Origin: Pampus argenteus | Taxonomy: Eukaryota; Chordata; Actinopteri; Scombriformes; Stromateidae | Assembly: GCA_036937835.1 (NCBI GenBank) | Contig: CM072873.1 | Location: forward strand, 11,892,001 to 11,956,000 | Direction: 5' to 3' | Length of the DNA: 64,000 nucleotides | In this document: positions 49,265 through 61,694 of the stretch, piece after piece | Layout of the letters: every line of letters starts with the position of its first letter | Position numbering within the stretch: position 1 is the first letter of the stretch | Program-made: the position numbers and the translations under genes | Notes under the pieces: generated by a model | Seen by the model: only the letters and a program-made list of their open reading frames with translations | The model's database searches: none | What the model was told of the DNA's origin: nothing

Positions 49265-52200
49265 TTCTGTATTCCCATTTTAAGTTTAAGCTCCACTATA
49301 GTTTTTATAATATAGCAACCCTATACAGTAGGTTTATGTTACATACACCAGTTTTCATTATATTTTTTAATTTTAATTTCTTTCATAAGCCTCAACCACA
49401 CTTGCTATGAAGAAGCCAGCCGCAGCATCAAAGTTGTTGACTTCATCCACGGTTGACCTTTTAGGGTAAAGGTTTGTCTTGTTAAACACTCATTTTATTC
49501 ATACAATTTTTATAATGTAATCTGTTGTTCTGCCGTCAGTGCAGAGAAACATCATCTATTCACATACAAGTTATTTTATGAATACAGTTCAGCTTTTTTT
49601 CCCTTTTGTCCAACAAAGACCTTGAAGAACACAGCGGTGCACCGTTAAAATCTTTTGGGAGCTTGAAATATTGAATGTCCTCCTTTTTCCACAAAAAAAC
49701 CCCACAGAAAACAAAGCAAAACAGAGCTACATAAACGCAAGGTCGTGTCTATATTTTAATGCTGTTCTTTAACGTTTTAAGAAAAAAAGTATATTTATAA
49801 GACTATTAAAGATGGGTAACCTTGTTTCAGGGTCACCCAAGCTGTCTGTGAACACCACTGCTTGGATGTCAATCAGAGCAATCATCCATTCTTTCTACTA
49901 TCCAACTTCAATTCAATTTGTTTGGACTTTTGTAGTTTTTTTTTTGGTTTTGTTTTTTTCACCAGAGATGCTGCTCTCTATTAGAACAATTCTCCCGCTG
50001 TGACGGTGATGCAGGAATTGAATAGGACAGTGTACAGTCCACACTCTGTCTCATCATGGCTCTGCACCATCTGAGCTGTGTGTGTGTGTACGTGTGTGTG
50101 TCATCCTGAGTTTCACTGGAGAAAGCAGACATAAAGCGAGGATATGTTTACAGTGTCGGACAGGACTGTGGGTGGAGGAGAGGACAGCCGTGTGCCAGCT
50201 CTCTGCATGCTGTCAGGAGACATCCATGTCTCCTGCCACACACACAAAAGCACACACATACATACACACATACACACACACACACACACAGAGTACAGAC
50301 TCTGTCAGACAACACATGCGCCTCCACAAACACACCACCTTCTAAAACTGTAAAATGGACATGATTTGGGATGGTTATACTATTTTCCAATGGTGTAGTT
50401 TGTAGTTTCACTGACTTTCATTTATTTGAGGAAGACTTACACTCGCTGGTACTCAGGTGTACCACATTTTGGCATTTCATCTGTCGATTTGTTGGACAGC
50501 ATATTTTGTTTTTTAATTGCCTAATTGTTCATGTGATTACTTACAGAGAGAAATTAATTTTATTCATTTATTTCTTCATTGCATTATTGTTTGTTTACCT
50601 TGTATCTTAATGTGAGGATGAACCCACAGAGAGTTAGCGTCTACAGTCATGCTAGCAGCTCTCTGAGGCTGTATTTAAACACAGCAGCTAATGTTAGCAT
50701 GCTAGCACGCTCAGAATGACAACTGCTAATTAGCAGGTTTTTAGAGGTAAAATATAGTATTGGACAAATAAAAATTTTGATGATAGAGAGTAAATTAAAA
50801 AGTCATTAGGATTTATCATGTGGGGGCAATGAATACCTGTATGAATACCTTCCATCTACCTTCTTTTTCTCTGAACAACAGTAACGACATTTTTATCCTA
50901 TTGTAGCACAAATTTTAACCAAAAAATAAGAGCATCAAAGAAAATTCAAATAAAAAAAAAAGAGAGATGTTTTTTTATATTTCATATTATGTTGAAATTG
51001 CAAACGCAAATAAAAACAGGTCGATGGAAATAGTGCTTAGTGTGTAAGATAACAACTCTGAAAGAATCCACTTAGTCTTATTTAAGTTAACAACACTGAT
51101 TTGGTGATTTGTCTCATGTTAGCTTCGTCCTAGCTAAATATATATCATATCTATGAAAAGAATGATAATAAGATAAAGGGTGATGTGTCAATCATTTTCA
51201 ATTTTTGGCCACACTGACAAGTGCAGCTCAAAATATAGGCGAGAACAGCACACCGCCTCTCTATATAGAAGTGCAGAATGGTGCTATTTTGTTTGAATTG
51301 GTGTAATTATTTTGTCTTGGAAACTAACAAACAGCAGTACTCAGTGCAGTGAAAGAGGATTCTTGCTATGTGACTGCTGCAACGACAAATGGCGATAAAG
51401 ACATGAGCTACAGAAATAAAACCTAACGTTCAGCCGTAATTAATTTTAAATAAATCACTGGCATAATTAAAAATCCTTGCATTATAATTTTCTTATGTGG
51501 TCTATTCTGTACACACAACATCTATTTCATGTCTTTTGAGGAATCTCTTTCCTCTTCCTGAATTCCACATATTTTACCACGTTAAAAAGGTTTTTTTGTG
51601 GAGATTTGGCCCAATTGGTACTTATTACTGTACAGATTGTAAAGCCCATTTAGGCAAATTTGTGATTTGTAATATTAGGTTATATAAACATTGACTTGAG
51701 TTTTTAAATTCCAGGTCAGATATATCAGCAATCAGAGTTTTCCAGATGTAGAACTACAATGTTGAAATAAATGGTATTTACAAATCAAAAATTATGATAA
51801 CTCCTACAGGACATGAATGCAGCATTATTGTGGAAATGCCAGATGAGGCTTGCTTGACCGAAATTTAGCTACTGAATAAAACTTAATTGTAATAAACTGG
51901 AATCATCTTTATGAATAAATCACCAGCATAACTAAACATACTTGCCAGGGAGGATTTTACACTGACTTACCATGAGTACATTTGACAAAAATAGGAAACA
52001 CACACACACACTAACAAAATCACACACATGCACCTCCATCCGGCTGTGAAGGCATGTTTATGAATGATGGATTGCCTGGTGGTGGAAGGAGAGAGGAAAT
52101 GCTGAATATTCATAACACCTTTTGAAGCGGACCTCCCCTGGCTACATCAGACATCAGTCGTATGGTGAAGGTCAGAGGAAAGCTGACTCACGTTAAAATG

Positions 52201-53540
52201 ACCAGCGCCCCTCCCCCAACTCACACACATCCCCAACTCACACACATCCCCATCAATCCACCTATCCATATCCTCCCCCGCCTGAGTACGCCTGTCCGCT
52301 CGGCATGTGACACATCCCATCTGTAGCCAGGCAGCAGCGAGCGCACACACACACACACACACACAGGAAATGTAACATCTTGCATTCATGCGTTAACACA
52401 CGTGCAAGAAACACAACACACACAAATTATTCAAATAATAAATGCACTCAAAGAGAAATAATTAGGAGGGAAAAAATGTGCATTTATGTGAATTCTAAAC
52501 ACAAACACACACACATCATTTGCATAGAAAATACACACAGGAGGTAACATACACATCCACACACATACAAACGTCAGACCCCCACTGTTGCTTCATCACT
52601 TAGGCTAGGCTCTTATTCAGGATTGGGTGATTCGGTGTGGCAAGTCATGTACCGTGAACCGTGATTGGTCGACTCACGGGAGTGTGCTAATCCTGACAAG
52701 TATTGAACTAGCTGGTAGATCTCCTGAATACCAACAAGGTGTGAGGTAGTGGGAGGATATGGACTACATTTTAATGTAAAAACTATATTATATAGATGTG
52801 TACTAGTTGACTGAATATGGTTTGATTTTTTTAAATTCATTTGTTAGGCAGATAAACAAATGAACATGATGGCTAGTTGGTCACATGAAAGAAAAAAATG
52901 TGCTTTGACAATATAGGATCATAAACAGGAAAACAAACAGTAGTCTCCATGGCAACGTTCACTGCTGGCTTGTAGTCTATCGTGACCCCCTACACCACCA
53001 TATGTCAATCAACAAATTAAAAATTAAAATGATAGTGGCAATAAAACTTACAAAACAGCAAAATGCGTTTCCAAAACTTTCCAGGTATTCCTGGAGCTGT
53101 TTCACCATCATCCACTATCACTTTTAATATATTTCATTTTTGCTGCTCCATCAACTGCACACTCAAATCTGAAGGGTTTTTAGTAAATGCATACTGACTG
53201 TATAAACATATAAACAATATTTGATATAAGGACACAACTGCAATCATTGATCAACTATCGATTTACTCAAGTCCTCTCCTCTTTATTGTGTAGCTGTCTA
53301 TGTTTTGTTGTTGTGATTGTGTTTTTGTCTTTTATGCACTGCAGAACAGGAACCTGCTGTAAATCAGATTTAACTGAGTCAGGCCACTTTAAATGAATTT
53401 TAATGAAATTTAATGACTGTATTGAGTATACTTTATATCCCAGTGTGAACATACTTCATACTCACATGCATGGACTGGATTTGGGACATAATTTTAGTCT
53501 TGTTTGACTGCTGTTTAGAATTAGAAGTGATTTTAGAGGC
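49265..53540. other. Intergenic stretch, no gene seen
   Basis: It contains GT and CA tracts (50078-50100, 50237-50290, 52340-52364), a gctagc-rich patch (50630-50750) and a duplicated ccccaactcacacacat word (52211 and 52231). Overlapping frames around 49042-49296 read through T/A-rich LTR sequence. No gene is supported. Confidence 0.5.
50630..50750. repeat. GCTAGC/GCTAAC-rich dispersed repeat fragment
   Basis: The words catgctagcagctc, agctaatgttagcatgctag, cacgctcagaatgacaactg and ctaattagcagg appear in the order of a common teleost repeat built from gctaac, gcatgctaac and cacaatgacaatgc phrases. It is related in style to 9299-9360. Confidence 0.5.
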
Positions 53541-53547
53541 TCTGCAC

Positions 53548-53680
53548 ACCCACACAGGTGTTTTGAGTTATTCTGGCTGAGTAGGTCTCAGGTTGAGTTG
53601 GGAAGAGTAAACTGTCCCACACAGCACTGAGAAGAGCTCTAATTAACCAAAATAACTCAAAATGACACCTGTGTAGGTGG
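53548..53680. mobile_element. Small MITE with inverted ends
   Basis: The left end reads ccacacaggtgttttgagtt and the right end reads aactcaaaatgacacctgtg then taggtgg. The ends are imperfect inverted copies about 35 bp long (53548-53585 and 53643-53680). The internal sequence is short and non-coding. The size and structure fit a MITE, but I cannot name the superfamily or find a clear target duplication. Confidence 0.6.
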
Positions 53681-53684
53681 ACCA

Positions 53685-54770
53685 TTGCTATATACTGTTG
53701 TACTTTAGTAACTTATGATGTGTTTGACAGTCATTTTCAAATTTACAATTATTTTTAGTTAGTTTTTTGTTGAGTTTGTTTCATTTTGTTAATAAAAAGA
53801 TGTCAATGGCTATGTGACTACCTTCACTCACGGCTTAATGGTGGAGCAACAATGCCCCCACATCCTGTGTTTGTACCTTTTATTCACAACGGAGAGGTGG
53901 AATAACGATACAACATTCCTGCCTTGAACAGGGTGTGTAAAAGGGCCCACTGATATTTTTTCAGAAACCAGGTTTAGAGTTGAGTTTTGAGTTTGAGTGT
54001 CCTCTATGGCTGTGTGTGTATGCGCGTGTGTGTGTGTGAGAGACAGGAAGACGCATTAAAACGACAGCACCTAAGTCAGCACACCTGTTTTCCTCCAACA
54101 AATTCAATTTGACGCTTCCTCAGCAGAGCATGATGTTCTCAGATGCGCTTGGCGGTGCCATCTGTGACATAGCTTGGCACGTTTTCCTCAGCGCTGCCGT
54201 CCCTGCAACTCTTCTTCTGAGGCCTTAGATGTATTGCAACTCAGCCAAACATACAAAGAGAAAAACGGAGAGCTGAAGAGATGTCAGCGGATCTAATTTG
54301 ACTTAGGGACATTTCTCCTCCTGAGGGAAAAAAAAACAAAAAAACAGAAACCAGTCTGCCAGTCTGTCAGTCGCCCCACGGCTCTGCTCGAATGCCTCTG
54401 AAGTGATGCAGCATGTCTGCAGAATATTGGGATGTCCTTTCTTAAAACTGGGCTCCAACCTGTCAGTGCATGTCTCACTTCCATGAGGTAGAGTTAAACC
54501 ATTATATTGATTGAACTGAATCCAGTCAGTGTCTTTTCCTGTCAGAATGATGGAAGTTCACCACTGCTCCATGAAAATACTAAATCTTGCTTATTACAGT
54601 GTGGCTGATTTATTCAGCTGTTCAATTATGTTTTCTGTAATTAAGTCTAAATGCTTAATTACACCATTTGCTCGGGTCATCCTACCTTAAACAGCTTCTA
54701 ACCCACCCGAAAAACATAAATCATACAAAACATATTCAATGAAGAGTTTTTTTGTTTCCCATGATGAGTA
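53685..54770. other. Intergenic stretch, no gene seen
   Basis: A short GT tract near 54014-54036 is the only distinctive feature. No motif-bearing frame is found. Confidence 0.5.
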
Positions 54771-54775
54771 GTTTA

Positions 54776-54945
54776 CACCCATAGACTCTATAAAAACGAT
54801 GGATGTAGCCACCATGATGTGACCCATGTCATTGGTGGGTTTGTGGATTTCTGTTTTAAAGCCAGGAGTTTGCAATCTGGCTGTCGCCATCTTGTTATTT
54901 TGGAGCGTGACCATGACGTGACCAAGGGGTGATGATGGCTTCGGG
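54776..54945. repeat. Dispersed teleost repeat
   Basis: The phrases cccatagactctataaaaac, gatggatgtagccaccatga, acccatgtcattggtgggtt, ttttaaagccaggagtttg and ctggctgtcgccatcttgtt follow the order of a common fish repeat (tagactgtataaaaagatgg up to cgccatcttg). It lies about 60 bp from the Harbinger relic, so it may be part of the same element, but I cannot show that. The minus-strand 106-codon frame here is repeat-derived. Confidence 0.55.
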
Positions 54946-55004
54946 TATTTCAATACAGGGGTATCCATCATCACCCACAATAAATTAGGAAGTGACTTCA
55001 TCCT

Positions 55005-55290
55005 CACCTGATGGAGGATACAGAGCCTCTCTGAATATCCTACCTCAAGACTCTGGTGTCATAGACGGAGCCGGGATAAGGTGTTTATGAAGAAGCCCTT
55101 CCCATCACATACTTTCTGCAGTTGTATGGATGGGAATAGCTTTCTGTTAAGGGAATGATGGTCTTGATGGTGATATGGCAGCCATCAGTGGCTTCCACAC
55201 ACCTGGAGAACCGCAGGCAGTTGGCCAGACTTGTAAACGTAAAAGGCGTGGGATTCCACCTCCACACTGTATGATAAGCCATGTGCCAAC
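55005..55290 (-). pseudogene. PIF/Harbinger (HARBI1-like) transposase fragment
   Basis: On the minus strand, pieces of a Harbinger DDE transposase can be read across several frames. FSRCVEATDGCHITIK (near 55204-55157) corresponds to the family's IGAIDGTHIPI-like segment carrying the first catalytic Asp. A frame change leads to SLNRKLFPSIQLQ and VCDGKGFFINT (near 55150-55085). Then come YPGSVYDTRV (near 55080-55050), the second Asp region, and EALYPPSG (near 55028-55005). Frame changes and a stop after the second region make it non-functional. The C-terminal catalytic Glu region and the partner Myb-like gene are not seen. Harbinger transposases move their own element with a short 3-bp target site. 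This is an old fragment. Confidence 0.8.
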
Positions 55291-58200
55291 CAGTAGGCAG
55301 TAATCAATATATGTACCTCATGTGACCAGCCTTGTGTGTGCTTTGATGCGTTAATACTTTCAGATCCTTGAAATCACATTAAGGAACCTTTTCAACTGTA
55401 AAATGAGCCTTAAAAAGAGTTAAAATAACAGCAAAGGCCTATTGAATTAGACTTGTGACAAATAGAGCAACAAAGGAACAATGAGCTCTGTTATGCTGTT
55501 ATGAGAATTATGTTTTCAAAGAGTTAGCAAATTACCCTCTTAGCTGCAAAATGGAGCCTCTATTATCTCCATTTAGTGTGTTGCACGCTCCATTTCAGAC
55601 ATAGAGAATGAGGGAACAGAGATGGAGAGAGGAGGAAGGAGAACAAGAGAAAGAGAGAGATTAAACGGACCATTAGACCAAAATGACTCCTGTGAAGAGG
55701 GATCAGAAAACAAACAGGGCTTTAGAGAGCTGCTGGCAGCGTTAGCAGAGGCAATTACCATCATTATTATTGTGATCATGTTTACAGTGATTATTTGCTG
55801 CCTGCTTACTGCCTTCACCGTGATACAGCACAACTGATGAAGGAGGGAAGTGTTGTAAATTCAGGGCAGCAGTTAGAGATCCATTCAGGAGAGCCGAAAC
55901 GGGACACACCACACTAAACGCCTCGACCAGTTAGAGAGAGGAGGGAAGGAGGATGAAATGGACGAGAAACAGAGTGGAACTTATGTTTCATGAGTGTTTA
56001 AACTTTGGTCAGATTAAATGAGAGTTTGATTGTTGTAATGTGCTGCAGCCTTGTTTGTCTGGAACGTTTATCTTTAGCAATATGTTGTTGTCCTCACCAG
56101 AAAAAAGAAAGACCATTCACATTAGAATAAAGGTTAAAGGGTTTGTGTTATTCTGTATTATTGTTTTTCCCAACTGAAAACAGTTCTTAATCTCACTAGA
56201 GCTGCCTGTTAAATGAAAGTTAAAGGTTTAATGCATGCATACATATATTATTGACTGATATGATTCCTTATAAATGCACAGTGTAAACATGTTAAATATA
56301 CAGTAAAAAGTTATAAAATGTATTTTGAAATGCATTTTCTAACTACATAAAGGCATATGCATAAACGCTGTAGTATATTAATAAATAATAGTGACAAAAT
56401 GTTATAGTACGAATGCTGCACAATAGATATACAGACAGGAATCCTCTAAATTAATAATCATACATTTGCCCAACCGTAGAAGTGTTTTTTTATAATTCAA
56501 TAATTCATAATTTGTCATTTACAACTTTTTCACTATATATGAATGCTGTTATTAAATAAATAAAAAAATTTCAAACAGTAAAAACAGCAGCTGTGCCTCT
56601 CAGCTGTCTGTTGACGATGACCTCATCAGCTGAAGGTGAAAAATATTTCCACAGCAGGTAATTAACTCCTTAATGAGAACGAACCCCTGAGCTGCATTCA
56701 CTGTAGCCATGGTGACCACAGCCATATTGCATTTGTGGTGGTGGTGATGGTGGTTGGTTTACACACACACACGCACACACACACACACACACGTGTCAAA
56801 GATGGATCTATATTGCCCTGCCATGCTGATGTTGACAAATGAGCGTCTTTAGCGGTGCAGCCTATTAGCCTGCCCGCATTGTCCGCCTCTGAATACGATC
56901 GCCTAGCCGGTTTCATTTGATTTGTCTGATGCATGGTGGGAGGCTGAAGTATGTCCAGCCTGGTACATGCTTTATTTTTTCCCTCTCTGAATGACTTAAT
57001 TAACCTTTCTGTGCAGTGTGACAACAGCAGTTTTGGGACTCACCACGCCTCTGCTCTTCCATATTTCTTTCCATTTTCTACCTTCTCCTTTATAATCTAC
57101 TATTTCATATCTCTATTTTACCACCCCCCTCTATCTCCAGCTCTCCTTTCTTCAACCTTCATTCTCCCTTTTCACTCTCGACTCCCCTCGCTCCACCATT
57201 TCCCTTAGTGGTCTTTCTCAGTACAGTCTGATTGCTCCTAATCACTCACAGTCTGTTTCTGTGACTAATAGGCCTATTAGAGTAGGATGGAGGCTGTATG
57301 GTCTCCAGGCAGCCCCAGTCATGGTTTCCACTATTTGCTGCTTCCTCTCCTCCACACATGCTTCTGTGTCTCATTTGTGTGATTTAAAAGGGAGCTCAGC
57401 AGGTAGAGCGTGATGCCAACAGTGTAAGTTCTCCCCCAAAAAATTGGTGTATGCATGTAAAGATATATTTACTGCAGTAAATGTATGCATAATAGCATGT
57501 GGAATAGATTTGAGTCATTAAATATCGATTGAAGGTGCATTATTCTAAGATAATGCACTCTACATAAACTCTAAACTACAGCTGCTGAAATCAAAAGTTG
57601 AAACCTTGATTTTAACAGTGTTAAACAACCATTTCTTTTTGAGTGCAGAAAATACATCATTGTAATTTGGTTTCATTCATATCCAAAAAACTCACCAACT
57701 TTTCATCTAAAATTGTTTTGTCAGCTTTCTAGTTGTAATATCGAATGAGAATAAAATATGTTGTTTAGACTGGTGTGTATGAATGTAGCCGCTCTGATAT
57801 TCTGCTTCCACGTCACATAGATAAGAAGTCTGAGCGCTGAAGTATAACTCATGTAAAGTAAAACTAATGCTAAAATGCCAGCTTTAAGTGTGTGTGTGTG
57901 TGTGTGTGTGCATGTTTTTGGCAGTGGGGGTCTAAGCATCTCGACTGCCTAAACACTTCCCCTCGCATTACATCAGCAAGCTAAGCTCTTACATAACTGG
58001 GACCCTGGGGAGATCTGCTTCCATGATGGAGAGGAGAGGAGGAAACAAGGGAGGAGAAGAGAGGAAAGGAGAGGAGAAAACACCCTCCCTTGTAAACTGA
58101 GATGATGATATTGTTCCAGGAGTCTTGTGTCCTAAAGTGTGGTTTGGAAATAGTTGAAATCTGATCCTCTGTAGGTTGTTGTGTTCAGAAAGTTTGTTTC

Positions 58201-58613
58201 TGTTTCACGGACAGTTATATTCTTCTCATATGTAGGTCCAAACACCCAAATATCACCCAGAGGTAGTTTAATACATTTCTGGAATGCTAAGTAGGCTAAC
58301 TGCATATTAGACACACAGCATTGTAGGCTGGTCATATACCGTACACCCTGGTGAAATGTCAGGAGGGTATGACTGTATGAAAAAATAGATAACGCTCAAG
58401 ACTGTTGAGGGGAAAAGGATGAACAAAAAGAGACGGGGGCAGAGTACTAAAGGGAGGTTGAGAGGATAAAAATAGGGAGAGAAAAGAGAAAGAAAGTAAA
58501 GGATGAGATGGCGCTAGAGAGGAAGCTGAGGTATCAGTTGCCCTGGTTCTGACCTGGACTGACCCCAGTCAACAGCAGCTGTCTGAACACTGTTGCCAGG
58601 GGGTTAAACTCTG

Positions 58614-58615
<2 letters not shown>

Positions 58616-58668
<53 letters not shown>
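58616..58668. repeat. (CA)n microsatellite
   Basis: About 26 uninterrupted CA units, followed by a looser CA-rich tail to about 58714. Confidence 0.9.
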
Positions 58669-58669
<1 letters not shown>

Positions 58670-59392
58670 TACGCAAACACACACTAATACACACAAGCAA
58701 AAACACATACACACACTTAATCAAGCATGAGGGAGCAGGCCTCTGCTGCAGGTCACAACCCAACTACAATCTCACTGTCAACACTGATCATCAGCTACAG
58801 GAGGGAAGGGAGTAGAGGGGAGAGGAGGGAAGAGTGAGGAGGGTGGAAGGAGAGAAATGAGATGGGTCTCACTAAAAATATGTGATTTTATCACCAGAAA
58901 ATCAGCTGCCAAATGTCCCGACGTCTCACTAAAAATACCTGATTTTGGAGAGTTAAATACAGAGGCTGCTGAGCTTAAAATGGCAGCGGCTAGAAGAGCT
59001 ACCAGCGCTAACAGTCCTAACGGGGGTTGTACTTTCTTGCAATGCTATCATGTAATGTTAAGAAATCCTGGATTCACAAGGAAAATTAATCATTTGTTCC
59101 TTGGCCAAACTTTCCACCAAATCTCAAAATATGTTAAAATGTGTAAATACATATTCTTTGACAGAAGTCATATTACAATGAGAACCCGGGCAATGTCTGT
59201 TTTCACATCCCAATATTAATATATCCTTATATATCAAACTTGTGGTAAACAACGCTGCAAATGAAAAGATGAATGAACTGACTTACTGCCATCACAAGAG
59301 GAAAGAAAAAAGAAGCGAAGAAGTTCACTCTGACTCTACGAGGAGTTTCCCAGCTACATTTGTCATGTCTCCTCCTGCAGAGCTGTCAGGAT

Positions 59393-59430
59393 AAGGAGGA
59401 GGAGGAGGAGGAGGAGGAGGAGGAGGAGGC
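59393..59430. repeat. (GGA)n microsatellite
   Basis: About 12 GGA units ending in ggcgg. In one minus-strand frame it appears as a proline run, which explains the local open frame. Confidence 0.9.
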
Positions 59431-61574
59431 GGCCAGGCAGAGTTCCAGAATAAACCCAACAGCACAAACGTCTTAATTATTGAATAATTTATGGGGAGTT
59501 TAAAGAAACAGAAGCAGGAGTCTGTTATCAACAGGAGCCCCCGGTAATGAGGCTGAGCAGGAATGTGAGCAGATGGCAGGATTCTTGCATGATAACCGTC
59601 TGTGATGCAAACTCACTAATGACTTACTGTAAAGACAGTATGACGTGCGCCTCAATGTGTGTGTGTGTGTGTGTGTACAGTATGCAAGTGTATTTGTATG
59701 TGTATTACTGCATTAATCAGTCAAGTAGTGGAGTGTGACATGTCGAGAACAGAAATAAGAAAACTTGCATAGTGAGCCGACACTCTTCTTCTACAACTTT
59801 ACACCAGCGCACGCACACACACACACCGTAAGCAGTAAGTTGTGTATGTTTGTGTGACAATAAGACTTTGCTTCTTCAGAGAACCAGTAAACACACACAC
59901 ACACACTCACTCACACACTCTCTCCGTCTCTTTCTCTCTGTCTCTCACTGATTCCCGAATCCAGCCAAACACAACATAGAGTGGCACTTGGAGCTAAGTG
60001 GTAATTAGCTCAGAGAGGCCCTGACCCGGACCCACAGCACTGACTATTTTTTTTTTAATTCAAAGGAGATGTGTGGCTAATTAACGAGGCAGAGAGGAGA
60101 GAAAACCTGAGGCAATAAGTCAAAGTGGAAGGAAAAGGAGGAGCGAGAGAATAAGAGATAATCTCTTTTGTCAACTGTCAGTGTGTCGAGTGAGAGGAAG
60201 AGGAGCGGTTTTAATATGATATTTTTGTTTGTAGAATATGTAATTTGTTAAATGACAAGAACAGCTCCGTGACAGTCAAATAAACATAGAAATACACACC
60301 ATTTCTTGAATGATTTCTGACATTTTTATGTACATAAATGTTTTTCGATGATGAATGGTCAAATAGTGTTTAAAATAATGAAATTACGCTGTAGACTGTT
60401 GCTGGCAGCTATCGAAACACAGGGGGTGTAAAAATATCCAAAAATCTTCCTTCAAATCAAAGTCCATTTTGTTACTATAGTTCCACCTCAGCTCAACACA
60501 GAAACACTGTCTGAGGAAACACAAATAGGGAATTTGATGATAACAAGACTGTAAATGTGCCAGATATCCACTTGATATGACTAACTCAGACTACTAAAAC
60601 CTCATATAAGCTTTACATAAAAAATTTATTTTTGCACAAAATGACTGTGTGGACACACTGTGGACTTTGGCCTCCATCGCTTACATTGAAAGAACATTTG
60701 AAGTATGAACAGAATAAATTATAACTGCAAGGAAAACGTCTCTCAGTGTTCATATGGACACCTGAGTGCTGTTTTACAATGTTTCTCTATGCTTACACAC
60801 CGACACACCAAAGGTTGAGACACTCCAAACCATTACACCAATTTTGCACAAACACAATTCCTGCTTTTCACTCATTTTGCAGATCTAAGCCATAAACTGC
60901 AAAACACAAAACATTTTCTACACAATCTTGGCACAATCTTCATTGATAAAATCGCTTGTGTTTACATGGAAAATACTGTCATTCAGAATGCTCAAATCAC
61001 CAGTCACACCATTGACTCCTCATATGGGCAAGCACAGCTTTTCAATTCACAATCATACATTTAGCAATAAAAAGAACCAAAGGTGAGATCTCAAGGACAT
61101 AATCAGGACATAATATCTGGGTCAAAATCTGTTTCAACTGCATGGCTCCTTTAAAAAGATTATTGTTTTTTGGTACAATTCTGTTGGAAATAAAATAAAG
61201 AAATACTACTTACGAAAGTACAATGAACCCCACATTTTCTAACATGATAGACTGCAGGGTTCCCAAATACCTATTTAGGTCCCGAATTTGGAATAATGAG
61301 GTTTTCACTTTATGACAGGGATAAGAGACAGCAGGGCAGAGAGAAAATGGGGGGTGAAAGCCAAGTATGCCCTCCAGACTGATTCAGAATATCCTGCTGT
61401 GAGTCGGCGGCTGTGTAGATAAGAGAAAATGATGATCATTACAGGAGGAGGGAGACAGGAAGGCCGCAGTGTCAGACACATTTCCTCTGTCACTGATCAG
61501 CTCATTAATCTTCTGGTGACCTTCAGAGGACTAGTAAGTCAGTCAGAGAGGACGAGGAGGAGGAAGAGTAGGAT

Positions 61575-61690
61575 TCAGTATGGCTTTGGTGGCATTCGGG
61601 CTAAGGTGCATAACACGATAACATGGGTTCAAATCCTGCCTGTGACCTTTTCCTAAATGTCACCATCCTCTCTCTTTTACCTGTCACTTT
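61575..61690 (+). repeat. SINE-like fragment with a preserved B box
   Basis: The order is tatggctttggtggcattcg, ggctaaggtgcataacacga, then gggttcaaatcctgcct, a canonical RNA polymerase III B box. Next come gtgaccttttcctaaatgtc and a pyrimidine-rich tail (ctctctcttttacctgtcac). This matches the plan of teleost tRNA SINEs, whose body reads cctttgctgcatgtc. The A box is weak. It is not a tRNA gene. Confidence 0.6.
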
Positions 61691-61694
61691 TCCC

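Larger units (their letters stand above)
55295..61570. other. Intergenic stretch with microsatellites
   Basis: It contains CA or GT tracts at 56761-56793, 57888-57910, 58616-58668 and 59655-59677, (GGA)n at 59393-59430 and purine-rich DNA at 58020-58080. The 120-codon frame at 58857-59219 has no family features and starts over a duplicated ctcactaaaaata word (58868 and 58925). A caaaacacaaaac-rich block near 60780-61080 looks repeat-like but is unnamed. No gene is supported. Confidence 0.5.

Noticed and set aside
52205..52250. Direct repeat of ccccaactcacacacat
   Set aside because: A two-unit local duplication in CA-rich DNA, with nothing to suggest function.
57388..57425. gagctcagcaggtagagcgt, an A-box-like word
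   Set aside because: No B box or SINE body follows at the expected distance, so it is too short to call.
58857..59219. 120-codon plus-strand frame
   Set aside because: It begins over a duplicated ctcactaaaaata word. The composition is ordinary and no domain is recognisable.
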